Positions 50,474 to 59,106 of a stretch of DNA of 64,000 bases are shown in pieces (within the stretch, counting starts at the first letter, position 1; each line of letters starts with the position of its first letter). Under the pieces are notes generated by a model. That model ran no database searches and had not been told where the DNA came from. It worked only from the letters and a program-made list of their open reading frames with translations. The stretch spans positions 124,001 to 188,000 of the forward strand of contig NZ_CP022303.1 of assembly GCF_004216475.1 (NCBI RefSeq), written 5' to 3'. The stretch is from Thalassococcus sp. S3 (GTDB taxonomy: Bacteria > Pseudomonadota > Alphaproteobacteria > Rhodobacterales > Rhodobacteraceae). Position numbers and translations under genes: made by a program.

Positions 50474-51007
50474 TTAGTCGCCGCAGCGCGCAGCGGCATC
50501 CTCAAGCGCGGCGGTAAAGCCAAGCAGGGAAAACTTGTCCTGCGTTTGTGTCCCGCGGGAGGATCGGGCGGTGAGCACTGCTTCCGCGCCCCGCTTCATG
50601 GCGGTGATGATTCTTGCATCGTCCGCCTCGCTCGCCGGCCAGGCCCATTCGCCTTCGGTAAAGAGTTCAAACTCTGTTCCGCCGATATTCATGTTGACGG
50701 TCGAGCCGCTTGCAAAGGGATAGCCGCCGGTAAAGGTGACCTGGCCTTTCACATTGGCGCCGGGTCGATAAAAGACAAACAGAAGGATGTCGCCCCGACG
50801 AACGGCAACAACGCGGCCGTCGCGAGTATTGACTGTTTCCTTGGGGGCCGACACGCTCCAGCATTCTGTCGGTTCATCTTCGACAAAAACGCTCCAATCC
50901 GTCTTTGCAGCAACGCGATTGGTGCTCTGCTCTTGCGCGGCAAGGCTGGTCGCTACCATGCCCATCATACAAAACCCACCCAAAACACGGGCGACCGTCG
51001 ATCCCAT
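50474..51007 (-). CDS. invasion-associated locus B (IalB) family protein
   Basis: The 177-aa secreted protein has a signal peptide (MGSTVARVLGGFCMMGMVAT, cleaved near LAA) and the IalB pattern: WSVFVEDEPTECWSVSAPKE, GYPFASGSTVNMNIGGTEF, EWAWPASEADDARIITAMKR and SSRGTQTQDKFSLLGFTAAL. The two Cys residues could form a disulfide. Family members are common in alphaproteobacteria and first known from Bartonella; their role in free-living species is not known. It converges on the glycolipid-binding gene, 4 bp apart. Confidence 0.86.
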   Translation of the reverse strand: MGSTVARVLGGFCMMGMVATSLAAQEQSTNRVAAKTDWSVFVEDEPTECWSVSAPKETVNTRDGRVVAVRRGDILLFVFYRPGANVKGQVTFTGGYPFASGSTVNMNIGGTEFELFTEGEWAWPASEADDARIITAMKRGAEAVLTARSSRGTQTQDKFSLLGFTAALEDAAARCGD

Positions 51008-51178
51008 TTTGCAGCCTCCAGACTGTCCTTGACCTCAATCTCAATTCGGACGGCACGTGACCTTTTCAGCCATCTGCGGAAATCCGCCCATTGCATCTCG
51101 ACACAAGCACAGTAGCTTAGCTTGCGCCATGAACGAAAGGGTGATTGGCGGGAAATTGCCAAGAAAAAGAGGCCCTCA

Positions 51179-52150
51179 GTGACCCAAGCCGCTCCATTGG
51201 TCGAAATCTGGCGCGCGGAGTTCGTGGAGAGCGTGCACTTCGGTCACGTCGTGATCTGCGATGCGAGCGGGCAGGTGGTCGATGTGTGGGGCGACCCGGA
51301 CGCGTTCATCTATCCCCGCAGCTCGGCGAAGATGATCCAGGCCCTGCCGCTGGTCGAGAGCGGAGCCGCCGATCGTGCAGGTCTGACCAGCGAACACCTG
51401 GCGCTGGCATGTGCGTCACATCAGGGTGCGCCCATGCATGTGGATCGTGTGACGGCCTGGCTCGCCGATCTGGGTCTGGCCGACGCAGATCTGAAATGCG
51501 GACCGCAGATGCCGCGAGATCCGAGGGACAGCCATTCGCTTATCTGTTCGGACACCGCGCCATGCCGCTATCACAACAATTGTTCCGGCAAACATACGGG
51601 CTTTCTGACCCTCGCCCGGCATTTGAACGCCAACCTGAACTATGTCGATATCGAGCATCCGGTGCAGTCTGCCTGTCTTGAAGCCTTCGAGCGGGTTACG
51701 GGACTGACAAGCCCGGGCTACGGAATCGACGGCTGCTCCGCGCCAAACTTCCAGACGACGGTTTACGGCCTGGCCCGCGCAATGGCGCATTTCGCGGCCG
51801 CTCCGGAAGGTAGCGCGGAAGAGAAGCTGCGCACTGCGATGATCCGGCATCCAGAACTGGTGGCCGGTGAGGGACGTGCCTGCACCGGGCTGATGCGCGC
51901 CGTCGCAGGGAAGGCTGCGCTCAAAACCGGGGCGGAGGGGGTTTTTGTGGGCATTCTGCCTGAACAAAAGCTGGGTATTGCGCTAAAAATCGCCGATGGC
52001 GCGACCCGGGCGAGTGAATGTGTGATCACGGCAATCCTGGCGCGCCTCGGCGTTCTGGACCCGCGGCATCCGGAAGCGCTCAAACGCCGCAATGCGCCGA
52101 TTCTGAACTGGGCGGGCGAGCAAACAGGATGGATCAAGTCGGTGATCTAG
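51179..52150 (+). CDS. asparaginase (type II family of rhizobial AnsA/asparaginase II)
   Basis: The 323-aa protein belongs to the asparaginase II family, which splits asparagine to aspartate and ammonia. Core segments are YPRSSAKMIQALPLVESGAA, LALACASHQGAPMHVDRVTA, the key NNCSGKHTGFLTLARHL, and GIDGCSAPNFQTTVYGLARA. Ser and Lys in SSAKM and SGKH match known catalytic elements of the rhizobial-type enzymes. GTG 51179 has AGAGG six bases ahead; a TTG at 51122 is less likely. Its stop shares a CTAG with serB. Confidence 0.9.
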   Translation: MTQAAPLVEIWRAEFVESVHFGHVVICDASGQVVDVWGDPDAFIYPRSSAKMIQALPLVESGAADRAGLTSEHLALACASHQGAPMHVDRVTAWLADLGLADADLKCGPQMPRDPRDSHSLICSDTAPCRYHNNCSGKHTGFLTLARHLNANLNYVDIEHPVQSACLEAFERVTGLTSPGYGIDGCSAPNFQTTVYGLARAMAHFAAAPEGSAEEKLRTAMIRHPELVAGEGRACTGLMRAVAGKAALKTGAEGVFVGILPEQKLGIALKIADGATRASECVITAILARLGVLDPRHPEALKRRNAPILNWAGEQTGWIKSVI

Positions 52151-53031
52151 GCGCGAACTGGCACGAATTCGGTCTTCGCATATCCCTGAACATAAAGAAG
52201 CGCGGTCAGATCCCCGTGATTGATGCGGATATCGCATTCAGCGGCAACCGAAGGCTTTGCATGAAGCGCCACACCGGTTCCGGCCCGGTGGAGCATACCC
52301 AGATCGTTCGCTCCGTCACCGACCGCGATTACATCGGTCTCACTGAACCCAAGCCGCGCGGTGATGTCTTCCATCGCCTCGACCTTGGCCGCACGACCGA
52401 GGATCGGTCGCGCAACGTCTCCGGTCAGCTTGCCGTCTTTCTCAAGCAAGGTGTTGGCGCGGTTTTCATCAAATCCAAGTGCTGCGGCCACGGCGCTGGT
52501 AAAAGCGGTGAACCCGCCGGATACGAGGGCCGCATAGGCACCGTTTGCCTTCATCGTGGCAATCAGAGTCGCGCCTCCGGGCATATGGGAAATACGCTCT
52601 GACAGGACCTTGTCGATAACCTGCACATCCAGCCCGGCCAAAAGACGCACGCGCTCGACAAGCGCGCCCTCGAAATCCAACTCGCCGTTCATAGCCCGTG
52701 CGGTGATGTCTTTTACCCGCTCTCCAACGCCTGCTTCGTCGGCGAGTTCGTCGATGCATTCCTGCTGGATCACGGTGCTGTCCATATCTGCAAGAAGCAT
52801 CCGTTTCCGCCGACCGCCCTCATCCTGCACAGCCAGATCGACATGGAGGTTCTGCAGATTGGCCCAGACATCCCACAAATTGCCGGGTCGGTGTGAAAGA
52901 CGGAATTCAGCTGCTTCATCCGGGGCGAGCCAAACCACGGCATCGCCACCCCAGGCATTGCGCAGAGATTCAACAAGGGTTGGATCAAGGGAAGATTTCC
53001 CCGGGGCGGTGAGAAGCGTGGCAACGAGCAT
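52147..53031 (-). CDS. serB: phosphoserine phosphatase
   Basis: The 294-aa HAD-family enzyme performs the last step of serine synthesis. The nucleophile motif is LLADMDSTVIQQECIDELAD near residue 84, then MPGGATLIATMKANGAYAAL with VSGGFTAF (motif II Ser), a conserved Lys in AKVEAMEDI, and VIAVGDGANDLGMLHRAGTG (motif IV). An N-terminal ACT-like part of about 75 residues precedes. Divergent from the serC-serA operon, so the three pathway genes are neighbours. Confidence 0.93.
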   Translation of the reverse strand: MLVATLLTAPGKSSLDPTLVESLRNAWGGDAVVWLAPDEAAEFRLSHRPGNLWDVWANLQNLHVDLAVQDEGGRRKRMLLADMDSTVIQQECIDELADEAGVGERVKDITARAMNGELDFEGALVERVRLLAGLDVQVIDKVLSERISHMPGGATLIATMKANGAYAALVSGGFTAFTSAVAAALGFDENRANTLLEKDGKLTGDVARPILGRAAKVEAMEDITARLGFSETDVIAVGDGANDLGMLHRAGTGVALHAKPSVAAECDIRINHGDLTALLYVQGYAKTEFVPVRA

Positions 53032-53112
53032 GTGTGGGGTGTTTCCGATGAGAGACGCGAATGTCGCAAAACGTGGCTTAACCGGCGCTATAGCGACGTT
53101 TTAGCGGTTGCA

Positions 53113-53191
53113 CCAGATCGAAGGGCTCCGTATCCCGGCAAGTGGGACACCCCTCCCCAACGAGGGGCGCTTATCTGGAAGGGTAGCATCC
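53113..53191 (+). promoter_or_regulatory. serC leader RNA (structured 5' leader)
   Basis: Closing stem CCAGAT (53113-53118) and ATCTGG (53173-53178) encloses two hairpins: TCCC/GGGA (53133-53136 with 53144-53147) and CCCCTC-CCCAAC-GAGGGG (53150-53167). The Shine-Dalgarno GGAAGGG (53177-53183) overlaps the 3' side of the closing stem, 8 bases before the serC ATG. This place and shape agree with the serC leader motif described upstream of serC in alphaproteobacteria. Control of translation by sequestering the ribosome site is likely; the effector is unknown. Confidence 0.75.
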
Positions 53192-54343
53192 ATGGCTATG
53201 CAACAACCGGCAACGCGGCCGGCCAATCCGCGTTTTTCGTCTGGCCCCTGTGCCAAACCCCCCACCTTCACACTCGATCAACTCTCAGATGCCGCTTTGG
53301 GCCGGTCGCATCGCGCCGCGATCGGCAAGGACAAGCTGAAGGCTGCGATCGAGGAGACCCGCGACCTGCTGGGCGTGCCGGCAGAGTATCGCATCGGGAT
53401 CGTCCCGGCCTCCGATACCGGTGCTTATGAGATGGCGATGTGGAACCTGCTGGGCGAGCGTCCGGTGGACATGCTCGCCTGGGAGAGCTTTGGCGCGGGC
53501 TGGGTCACGGATGCGGTCAAACAACTCAAACTCGATGCGCAGGTGAAGACGGCCGAGTATGGCGAGATCGTGGACCTGGCCTCGGTCGATTGGGACAGGG
53601 ATGTTTGCTTCACCTGGAACGGGACAACCTCGGGTGTGCGGGTGCCAGATGGAGATGTGATACCGGCGGATCGGGCGGGGTTGACGCTCTGCGATGCGAC
53701 ATCTGCTGCGTTTGCGATGGACCTCCCCTGGGACAAGCTGGATGTGACGACATTCAGCTGGCAGAAAGTTCTGGGCGGAGAGGCCGCACACGGCATGCTG
53801 ATCCTGAGCCCGCGTGCGGTGGAACGGCTGGAACGCTATGCACCGCCCTGGCCGCTGCCAAAGATTTTCCGGCTTACCAAGGGTGGCGCACTTATCGAGG
53901 GTGTATTCCGGGGTGAGACGATCAATACGCCCTCCATGTTGGCCGTTGAGGACTATTTGCAATGTCTTGCCTGGGCGCGGAGTGTTGGCGGCTTGACGGG
54001 CCTGATCGCACGCGCGGACGCAAATGCGGGGGCGATTGCGGATTTTGTGGGTTCTCATGATTGGATCGATTTTCTGGCATCTGACCCGGCGACGCGGTCC
54101 AACACGTCGGTGTGTTTGAAGTTCACGGATACGCGGATCGCCGATGGCGCCAGCTTTGCCAAGGCTGTTGCAAAACGATTGGCGGACGAAGGTGTCGCAC
54201 TTGATGTTGGCGCTTATCGGGACGCGCCTCCGGGCCTGAGGATCTGGTGCGGTGGTACGGTGGAAACGGCGGATATCAGCGCGATGCTTCCATGGCTTGC
54301 CTGGGCGTTTGAGACCGAGATTTCGCAACAGCTCGCAGCATAG
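53192..54343 (+). CDS. serC: phosphoserine aminotransferase
   Basis: The 383-aa PLP enzyme converts 3-phosphohydroxypyruvate to phosphoserine. It is of the long archaeal/alphaproteobacterial subtype: [60 protein letters not shown] and the PLP-lysine segment [40 protein letters not shown] is also typical. ATG 53192 directly follows the structured leader. serA follows after a large hairpin. Confidence 0.93.
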   Translation: MAMQQPATRPANPRFSSGPCAKPPTFTLDQLSDAALGRSHRAAIGKDKLKAAIEETRDLLGVPAEYRIGIVPASDTGAYEMAMWNLLGERPVDMLAWESFGAGWVTDAVKQLKLDAQVKTAEYGEIVDLASVDWDRDVCFTWNGTTSGVRVPDGDVIPADRAGLTLCDATSAAFAMDLPWDKLDVTTFSWQKVLGGEAAHGMLILSPRAVERLERYAPPWPLPKIFRLTKGGALIEGVFRGETINTPSMLAVEDYLQCLAWARSVGGLTGLIARADANAGAIADFVGSHDWIDFLASDPATRSNTSVCLKFTDTRIADGASFAKAVAKRLADEGVALDVGAYRDAPPGLRIWCGGTVETADISAMLPWLAWAFETEISQQLAA

Positions 54344-54344
54344 T

Positions 54345-54402
54345 TGCTCATCCGCCCTTGCGGGCGTCTTCGCGAAGAAGGCCTGCAAGGGACTGATGAG
54401 CA
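54345..54402 (+). other. 58-nt extended hairpin between serC and serA
   Basis: TGCTCATC (54345-54352) pairs with GATGAGCA (54395-54402). Inside, CCCTTGCGGG pairs with CCTGCAAGGG (one wobble), and at the tip TCTTC-GC-GAAGA is self-complementary. Nearly the whole 58 nt form one interrupted stem. A C-run rather than T-run follows, so this is not a typical terminator. It may set the serC to serA expression ratio by processing or partial termination. Confidence 0.7.
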
Positions 54403-54434
54403 CCCCCCCCTGACTTCTAAAAAGGACCAGAGAT

Positions 54435-56030
54435 ATGGCTCCCAAAGTACTCGTTTCCGACAAGCTTTCCCCTACTGCCGTTCAGATCTTTCGGGATCGG
54501 GGCATAGACGTCGACTTCGAACCCGATCTCGGCAAGGACAAGGAGAAACTGGCCTCTGTGATCGGGCAATACGATGGCCTCGCCATACGCTCGGCCACCA
54601 AAGTGACCGAAACCATCCTGCGCGAGGCGCAGAACCTCAAGGTCATTGGTCGGGCTGGCATCGGAACCGACAACATCGACAAGGATGCGGCCTCCAAAAA
54701 GGGTGTGATCGTCATGAACACGCCCTTTGGCAACATGATCACCACCGCCGAACACGCCATTGCCATGATGTTCGCCGTTGCACGCCAGATCCCCGAGGCC
54801 AGTGCCTCCACACATGCCGGCAAATGGGAGAAATCCCGTTTCATGGGTGTTGAACTCACCGGGAAGACCCTTGGCGTGATTGGCGCCGGCAATATCGGCG
54901 GGATCGTCTGTGACCGGGCCCGTGCGCTGAAAATGAAGGTTCTGGCCTACGATCCCTATCTCGGCGAGGAGAAGGCAAATGCCATGCAGGTGGAAAAGGT
55001 GGAGCTGGACGATCTGCTCACCCGTGCCGACTTCATTACCCTCCACGTGCCGCTCACCGATCAGACCAAGAACGTTCTGAGCCGGGAAAACCTGGAAAAG
55101 ACCAAGAAAGATGTGCGCATCGTCAACTGCGCCCGCGGCGGGCTTGTCGATGAAGAGGCGCTGGCCGATCTTTTGAAGTCCGGGCATGTTGCAGGTGCCG
55201 CCTTTGACGTCTTCAGTGTCGAACCGGCCGAGAACAACCCGCTCTTCAACCTTCCCAATGTTGTGTGCACACCTCATCTAGGCGCTGCGACCACCGAAGC
55301 ACAGGAAAACGTCGCCCTTCAGGTGGCCGAGCAGATGTCGAACTACCTGCTGACCGGCGCTGTTGAAAACGCGCTCAACATGCCGTCTGTCACCGCCGAA
55401 GAAGCCAAGGTGATGGGCCCGTGGGTCAAGCTCTCAGGGCATCTCGGCTCCTTCATCGGCCAGATGACGGACGAACCGATTGAAGCGATCAATATCCTCT
55501 ATGACGGTTCCGTGGCCGAGATGAACCTTGAGGCACTGAATTGTGCGGTCATCGCGGGTATCATGAAACGGGTAAACCCCGATGTGAACATGGTGTCGGC
55601 CCCTGTGATCGCGGCAGAACGCGGGGTCAAGATCTCGACGACCAATCAGGCAAAATCGGGTGCATTCGAAGGATACATCAAAGTCACCGTGGTGACCGAA
55701 AAACGTGAGCGGTCTATTGGCGGCACTGTCTTCAGCGACGGCAAACCAAGGTTCATTCAGATCAAAGGGATCAATATCGATGCCGAGATCGGGGCCAACA
55801 TGCTCTATACCACCAACGAGGATGTACCGGGCATCATCGGCACCCTGGGTCAGACGATGGGTGAGAACGGGGTCAATATCGCCAACTTTACCCTCGGCCG
55901 GTCAGAGGCGGGGGGCGAAGCCATCGCCCTCCTATACGTCGATGCACAGGTCCCCGCGCCCGTCTTGGAGCAGCTCGAAGCAACAGGTCTCTTCCAGCAG
56001 GTCAAACCCCTGGCTTTCGAAGTGGCCTGA
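54435..56030 (+). CDS. serA: D-3-phosphoglycerate dehydrogenase
   Basis: The 531-aa NAD enzyme starts serine synthesis from 3-phosphoglycerate. Motifs include GRAGIGTDNIDKDAASKKGV, NAD loop GVIGAGNIGGIVCDRARAL, catalytic Arg in NCARGGLVDEEAL and His in CTPHLGAATTEAQENVA. It is the long type 1 form with the intervening domain and a C-terminal ACT domain (TTNEDVPGIIGTLGQTMGEN) that allows serine feedback. AAAAGGACC precedes the ATG. A terminator follows. Confidence 0.95.
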   Translation: MAPKVLVSDKLSPTAVQIFRDRGIDVDFEPDLGKDKEKLASVIGQYDGLAIRSATKVTETILREAQNLKVIGRAGIGTDNIDKDAASKKGVIVMNTPFGNMITTAEHAIAMMFAVARQIPEASASTHAGKWEKSRFMGVELTGKTLGVIGAGNIGGIVCDRARALKMKVLAYDPYLGEEKANAMQVEKVELDDLLTRADFITLHVPLTDQTKNVLSRENLEKTKKDVRIVNCARGGLVDEEALADLLKSGHVAGAAFDVFSVEPAENNPLFNLPNVVCTPHLGAATTEAQENVALQVAEQMSNYLLTGAVENALNMPSVTAEEAKVMGPWVKLSGHLGSFIGQMTDEPIEAINILYDGSVAEMNLEALNCAVIAGIMKRVNPDVNMVSAPVIAAERGVKISTTNQAKSGAFEGYIKVTVVTEKRERSIGGTVFSDGKPRFIQIKGINIDAEIGANMLYTTNEDVPGIIGTLGQTMGENGVNIANFTLGRSEAGGEAIALLYVDAQVPAPVLEQLEATGLFQQVKPLAFEVA

Positions 56031-56053
56031 GCCCCACATCTTTAAAGAACGCA

Positions 56054-56086
56054 ACCGCTGCCCCTTGTCGGGCGGCGGTGTTTCGT
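56054..56086 (+). terminator. terminator after serA
   Basis: ACCGCTGCCC (56054-56063) pairs with GGGCGGCGGT (56070-56079), one wobble, with a 6-nt loop, followed by GTTTCGTT. It ends the serC-serA transcript. Confidence 0.75.
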
Positions 56087-56120
56087 TAGCTGTCAGGATG
56101 CACCGAAACGGAGGCTTTCC

Positions 56121-56849
56121 ATGACCGATCCCATCTACGCCATCGGTGACGTTCACGGCCAGAAGCAGGCTCTGGATCAAGCGTTGGAGTGGATCGCCGC
56201 TGACGGGGGCGCGGATGCGGAGATCGTTTTTCTGGGCGATTACGTAGATCGCGGACCGGACAGCCGTGCCGTCATCGACTGTCTTGCAAGCGGCATCCAG
56301 GCGGGCCGTAACTGGCATGTTCTGCGCGGCAATCACGATCGCATGTTCTGCCGTTTCTATCGCTCTGGTATTCTGGGGGATGCGCGGATCAAATCCGGTC
56401 TCGAATGGCTGCATCCGCGGTTGGGCGGTGTCGATACATTGGCATCCTACGGTGTCAGTGCTGCGGAAGACGACCCGGTAGAGCCGCTGCTGGAGGAGGT
56501 GCGCCGTGCGGTGCCCGAAGCCCATATCGCCTTTCTGGAGGAACGCCCTCTATATCTGGAGACAAACAACTTTCTCTTCGTGCATGCCGGCATTCTGCCG
56601 GGCGTGCCGCTCGCCGATCAGATCGAGGATGATCTGATCTGGATCCGTGATCCTTTTCTGATGGAAAGTGCACCCCATCCCTGGCTCGTGGTCCACGGCC
56701 ATACCGCGCTCGACTACCCGCAGCATTTTGGAAATCGCATCGATCTGGATGGCGGTGCCGGTTACGGACGCATGCTCTATCCCGCAGTTTTCGAGGATGG
56801 CGATGCTTGGCTGTTGAATTGCAATGGACGCGAAGCGCTGCGTCCCTGA
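56121..56849 (+). CDS. PPP-type serine/threonine phosphatase-like metallophosphoesterase
   Basis: The 242-aa protein has the PPP-family metal motifs: AIGDVHGQKQALDQAL (GDxHG) near residue 9, FLGDYVDRGPDSRAVID (GDxVDRG) near 38, VLRGNHDRMFCRFY (GNHD) near 70, then FVHAGILPGVPLADQIEDDL and VVHGHTALDYPQ with the later His ligands. It resembles bacterial PrpA/PrpB and ApaH-type enzymes that act on phosphoproteins or dinucleotide polyphosphates. Single gene after serA terminator. Substrate not decidable by sequence alone. Confidence 0.88.
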   Translation: MTDPIYAIGDVHGQKQALDQALEWIAADGGADAEIVFLGDYVDRGPDSRAVIDCLASGIQAGRNWHVLRGNHDRMFCRFYRSGILGDARIKSGLEWLHPRLGGVDTLASYGVSAAEDDPVEPLLEEVRRAVPEAHIAFLEERPLYLETNNFLFVHAGILPGVPLADQIEDDLIWIRDPFLMESAPHPWLVVHGHTALDYPQHFGNRIDLDGGAGYGRMLYPAVFEDGDAWLLNCNGREALRP

Positions 56850-56856
56850 AATCTCA

Positions 56857-57024
56857 AATGCGAATGATGTTCCAAGAAGAGATCAACCTCTTGGTAAGGC
56901 TTTCTGTTCACGATGGATGATGTGGTTGGGGGCCACATGTGAAGGGGTACTCAAGATGCATTCGCATTCATTGATCAAGAGTAAAGACACGTCGCCTGCC
57001 ACCGCCCGGTGGCCTTGTCCGTAA
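56857..57024 (+). other. intergenic structured region with a 22-codon ORF
   Basis: AATGCGAATG (56857-56866) is complementary to CATTCGCATT (56959-56968). Between them CCAAG and CTTGG arms with GAG/CTC form a local hairpin near 56872-56894. The second arm lies at the start of a 22-codon frame (ATG 56956, TAA 57022-57024) coding MHSHSLIKSKDTSPATARWP plus two residues, preceded by AAGGGG. Pairing would hide its start codon area. It may be a leader peptide, a small RNA or chance; no downstream gene on this strand is close. Confidence 0.3.
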
Positions 57025-57106
57025 CCGCAGATGCGGGCCGGGCGGGCCCCGGGCATTTATCGCTTCATCGCCATCCGCGCGTACCGCTTTTGGTCGCCGC
57101 TGCGCA

Positions 57107-58072
57107 TCAGGGCGTGGGCCAAAGATCGGTCGAGAGATATTTCAGACCGCTGTCGCACATCACAATGGCTATGCAGCCGCCGCGTTCCGGGCCTTTGAGC
57201 AGATCCAGCGCTGCAGCTGCATTCGCACCCGCTGAAAAGCCTGCAAAGATCCCCTCCACGCGCGCGAGGCGCTGCGCGGTTCGTCGCGCGGCGTCTCCTG
57301 TCACGGCGCGATATCCATCGACCGGCGCATGCGCCAGGAAGCTTAGGTCCGCCATTGCATAGCCGCCACCCTGGATCGGATGATCGGGGTGCGTAATCGG
57401 GCCGCCTGCCAGCGCCTCGGCTCCGGCGGGTTCAACGATATAGCCGCGCAGATCGGGTTTGACCGCCTTCAGCGCCTTGATCGTCCCCGCATAGGTTCCG
57501 CCTGATCCCGCGAAATCGACAAACGCCGTAAGCGCGCCCCCACTATCCGCCCAGAGTTCCGGTCCGGTGCCATCGAAATGGGAGGTGGCGTTGCCTTCAT
57601 GACGAAACTGATCGGCACGGAAAGCCTTTCGCTCTGCCGTAAGGTGCTGCGCTGCCTCTTCGACAAGCGCAAGATCCGCGCCGCTGACCTCACCCACCTT
57701 GCTCCCGGTTGCCTGGTCGACAAGCACGACTTCCGCCCCGAAAGCGGCCATCATCCGCGCGCGTTCCGGAGAGTTGCCGCGTGACATCACCGCGACAAAG
57801 GGATGGCCGCGCACGGCACAGACGATGGCAAGACCGGTGCCCATGTTGCCGCTGGTCAGTTCAACCACGGTCTGACCTGGCATCAGGCTGCCGTCCGCAG
57901 CGGCCGCATCAAGGATGCCGCGCGCGGCACGGTCTTTCTTGGACAGGCCGGGATTGAGATAGTCGAGCTTGGCCAGGATCCGTCCCTCGACGCCTTCTTC
58001 GGCCACCAACCGGTCAAGCCAGACGGACGGTGTGCCGCCGATCACATCAACGATGGAAGCTGCCGCTGTCAT
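57107..58072 (-). CDS. cysteine synthase-like PLP enzyme
   Basis: The protein of 321 aa is a fold-type II PLP enzyme: [20 protein letters not shown], the PLP-lysine segment [17 protein letters not shown] (Lys pair where cysteine synthases have SVKDR), [21 protein letters not shown] (substrate-binding loop) and [20 protein letters not shown] (phosphate loop). [20 protein letters not shown] closes the site. The ATG at 58072 overlaps the tdh stop (ATGA), so it is the third gene of the kbl-tdh operon. The exact reaction (cysteine synthase, threonine/serine lyase or another) is uncertain. Confidence 0.82.
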   Translation of the reverse strand: MTAAASIVDVIGGTPSVWLDRLVAEEGVEGRILAKLDYLNPGLSKKDRAARGILDAAAADGSLMPGQTVVELTSGNMGTGLAIVCAVRGHPFVAVMSRGNSPERARMMAAFGAEVVLVDQATGSKVGEVSGADLALVEEAAQHLTAERKAFRADQFRHEGNATSHFDGTGPELWADSGGALTAFVDFAGSGGTYAGTIKALKAVKPDLRGYIVEPAGAEALAGGPITHPDHPIQGGGYAMADLSFLAHAPVDGYRAVTGDAARRTAQRLARVEGIFAGFSAGANAAAALDLLKGPERGGCIAIVMCDSGLKYLSTDLWPTP

Positions 58073-59106
58073 CGCCAATCCAACACAACCTTGCCGCTTT
58101 GCCCCGACTTCATCGCGGCAAAGCCTGCCTCAAACGCCTCGACGTCAAAGCGATGTGTGATCACTTTCGAGACATCCAACCCGTTCTGAAGCATGGCGAT
58201 CATCTTGTACCAGGTTTCGAATATTTCCCGACCGTAAACACCCTTGATCGTGATGGCCTTGAAGACGATCCGGCTCCAGTCCACGGGGCTTTTGCCCGGC
58301 GGGATGCCCAAAAGCGCCACGCGCCCACCCATCACAAGCGCTTCGACCATCTGGTCAAGTGCGACCTGATTACCCGACATCTCAAGGCCCACGTCAAAGC
58401 CTTCGGTCATTTTCAGACGGGTTGTCACGTCTTTCAGATCCTCGTCAGCCACATTCACGGCGGTGACATCCGCCACCGTCTCGGCAAGGGCCAACCGCGT
58501 CGGGTTCACGTCGGTTATAACGACATGTCGGGCGCCGACATGCCGGGCAACGGCAGCGGCCATAATGCCGATCGGGCCGGCGCCGGTGATCAAGACGTCC
58601 TCGCCCACCAGATCGAAACTCAGCGCGGTATGTACGGCGTTGCCCAAGGGATCGAGGATGGCGCCGATATCGTCGCTGATCTCATCGGGAAGGGGGACAA
58701 CGTTGAAGGCTGGAAGGCGCAGGTATTCGGCAAAGGCCCCCTGTTCGTTCACGCCGATGCCACGCGTTTCGGGATCCAGATGAAACTTGCCCGCGCGGCT
58801 CTGCCGGGAGTGTTTGCCGATCAGGTGACCCTCTCCGCTCACCCTTTGTCCGATACGCAGACCTTCGACATCGCGCCCGATCTCAACAATTTCACCGGCG
58901 AATTCATGGCCGGTGATCAGCGGCACCGGCACGGTTTTCTGCGCCCAGTCGTCCCAGTTCCAGATATGCACATCCGTTCCGCAAATGCCCGTTTTGTTGA
59001 TGCGGATCAGCACATCGTCCGGACCGATCTCCGGCACAGGGGCGGTTTGCAGCCACAATCCCTCGCGCGGATGGGCTTTGACCAGCGCTTTCATCTCGTT
59101 CGTCAT
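58069..59106 (-). CDS. tdh: L-threonine 3-dehydrogenase lacking structural-zinc cysteines
   Basis: The 345-aa enzyme oxidises threonine to 2-amino-3-ketobutyrate with NAD. Catalytic zinc residues are present: [14 protein letters not shown] (Cys near 43) and [14 protein letters not shown] (His-Glu). The NAD site is [20 protein letters not shown]. Where E. coli Tdh has the four-Cys structural zinc lobe after VSGEGH, this protein reads [19 protein letters not shown]: all four Cys are replaced (Gly, Ser, Ser, Asp). The rest aligns without gaps ([20 protein letters not shown]). Its start overlaps the kbl stop. Product goes to Kbl. Confidence 0.92.
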   Translation of the reverse strand: MTNEMKALVKAHPREGLWLQTAPVPEIGPDDVLIRINKTGICGTDVHIWNWDDWAQKTVPVPLITGHEFAGEIVEIGRDVEGLRIGQRVSGEGHLIGKHSRQSRAGKFHLDPETRGIGVNEQGAFAEYLRLPAFNVVPLPDEISDDIGAILDPLGNAVHTALSFDLVGEDVLITGAGPIGIMAAAVARHVGARHVVITDVNPTRLALAETVADVTAVNVADEDLKDVTTRLKMTEGFDVGLEMSGNQVALDQMVEALVMGGRVALLGIPPGKSPVDWSRIVFKAITIKGVYGREIFETWYKMIAMLQNGLDVSKVITHRFDVEAFEAGFAAMKSGQSGKVVLDWR

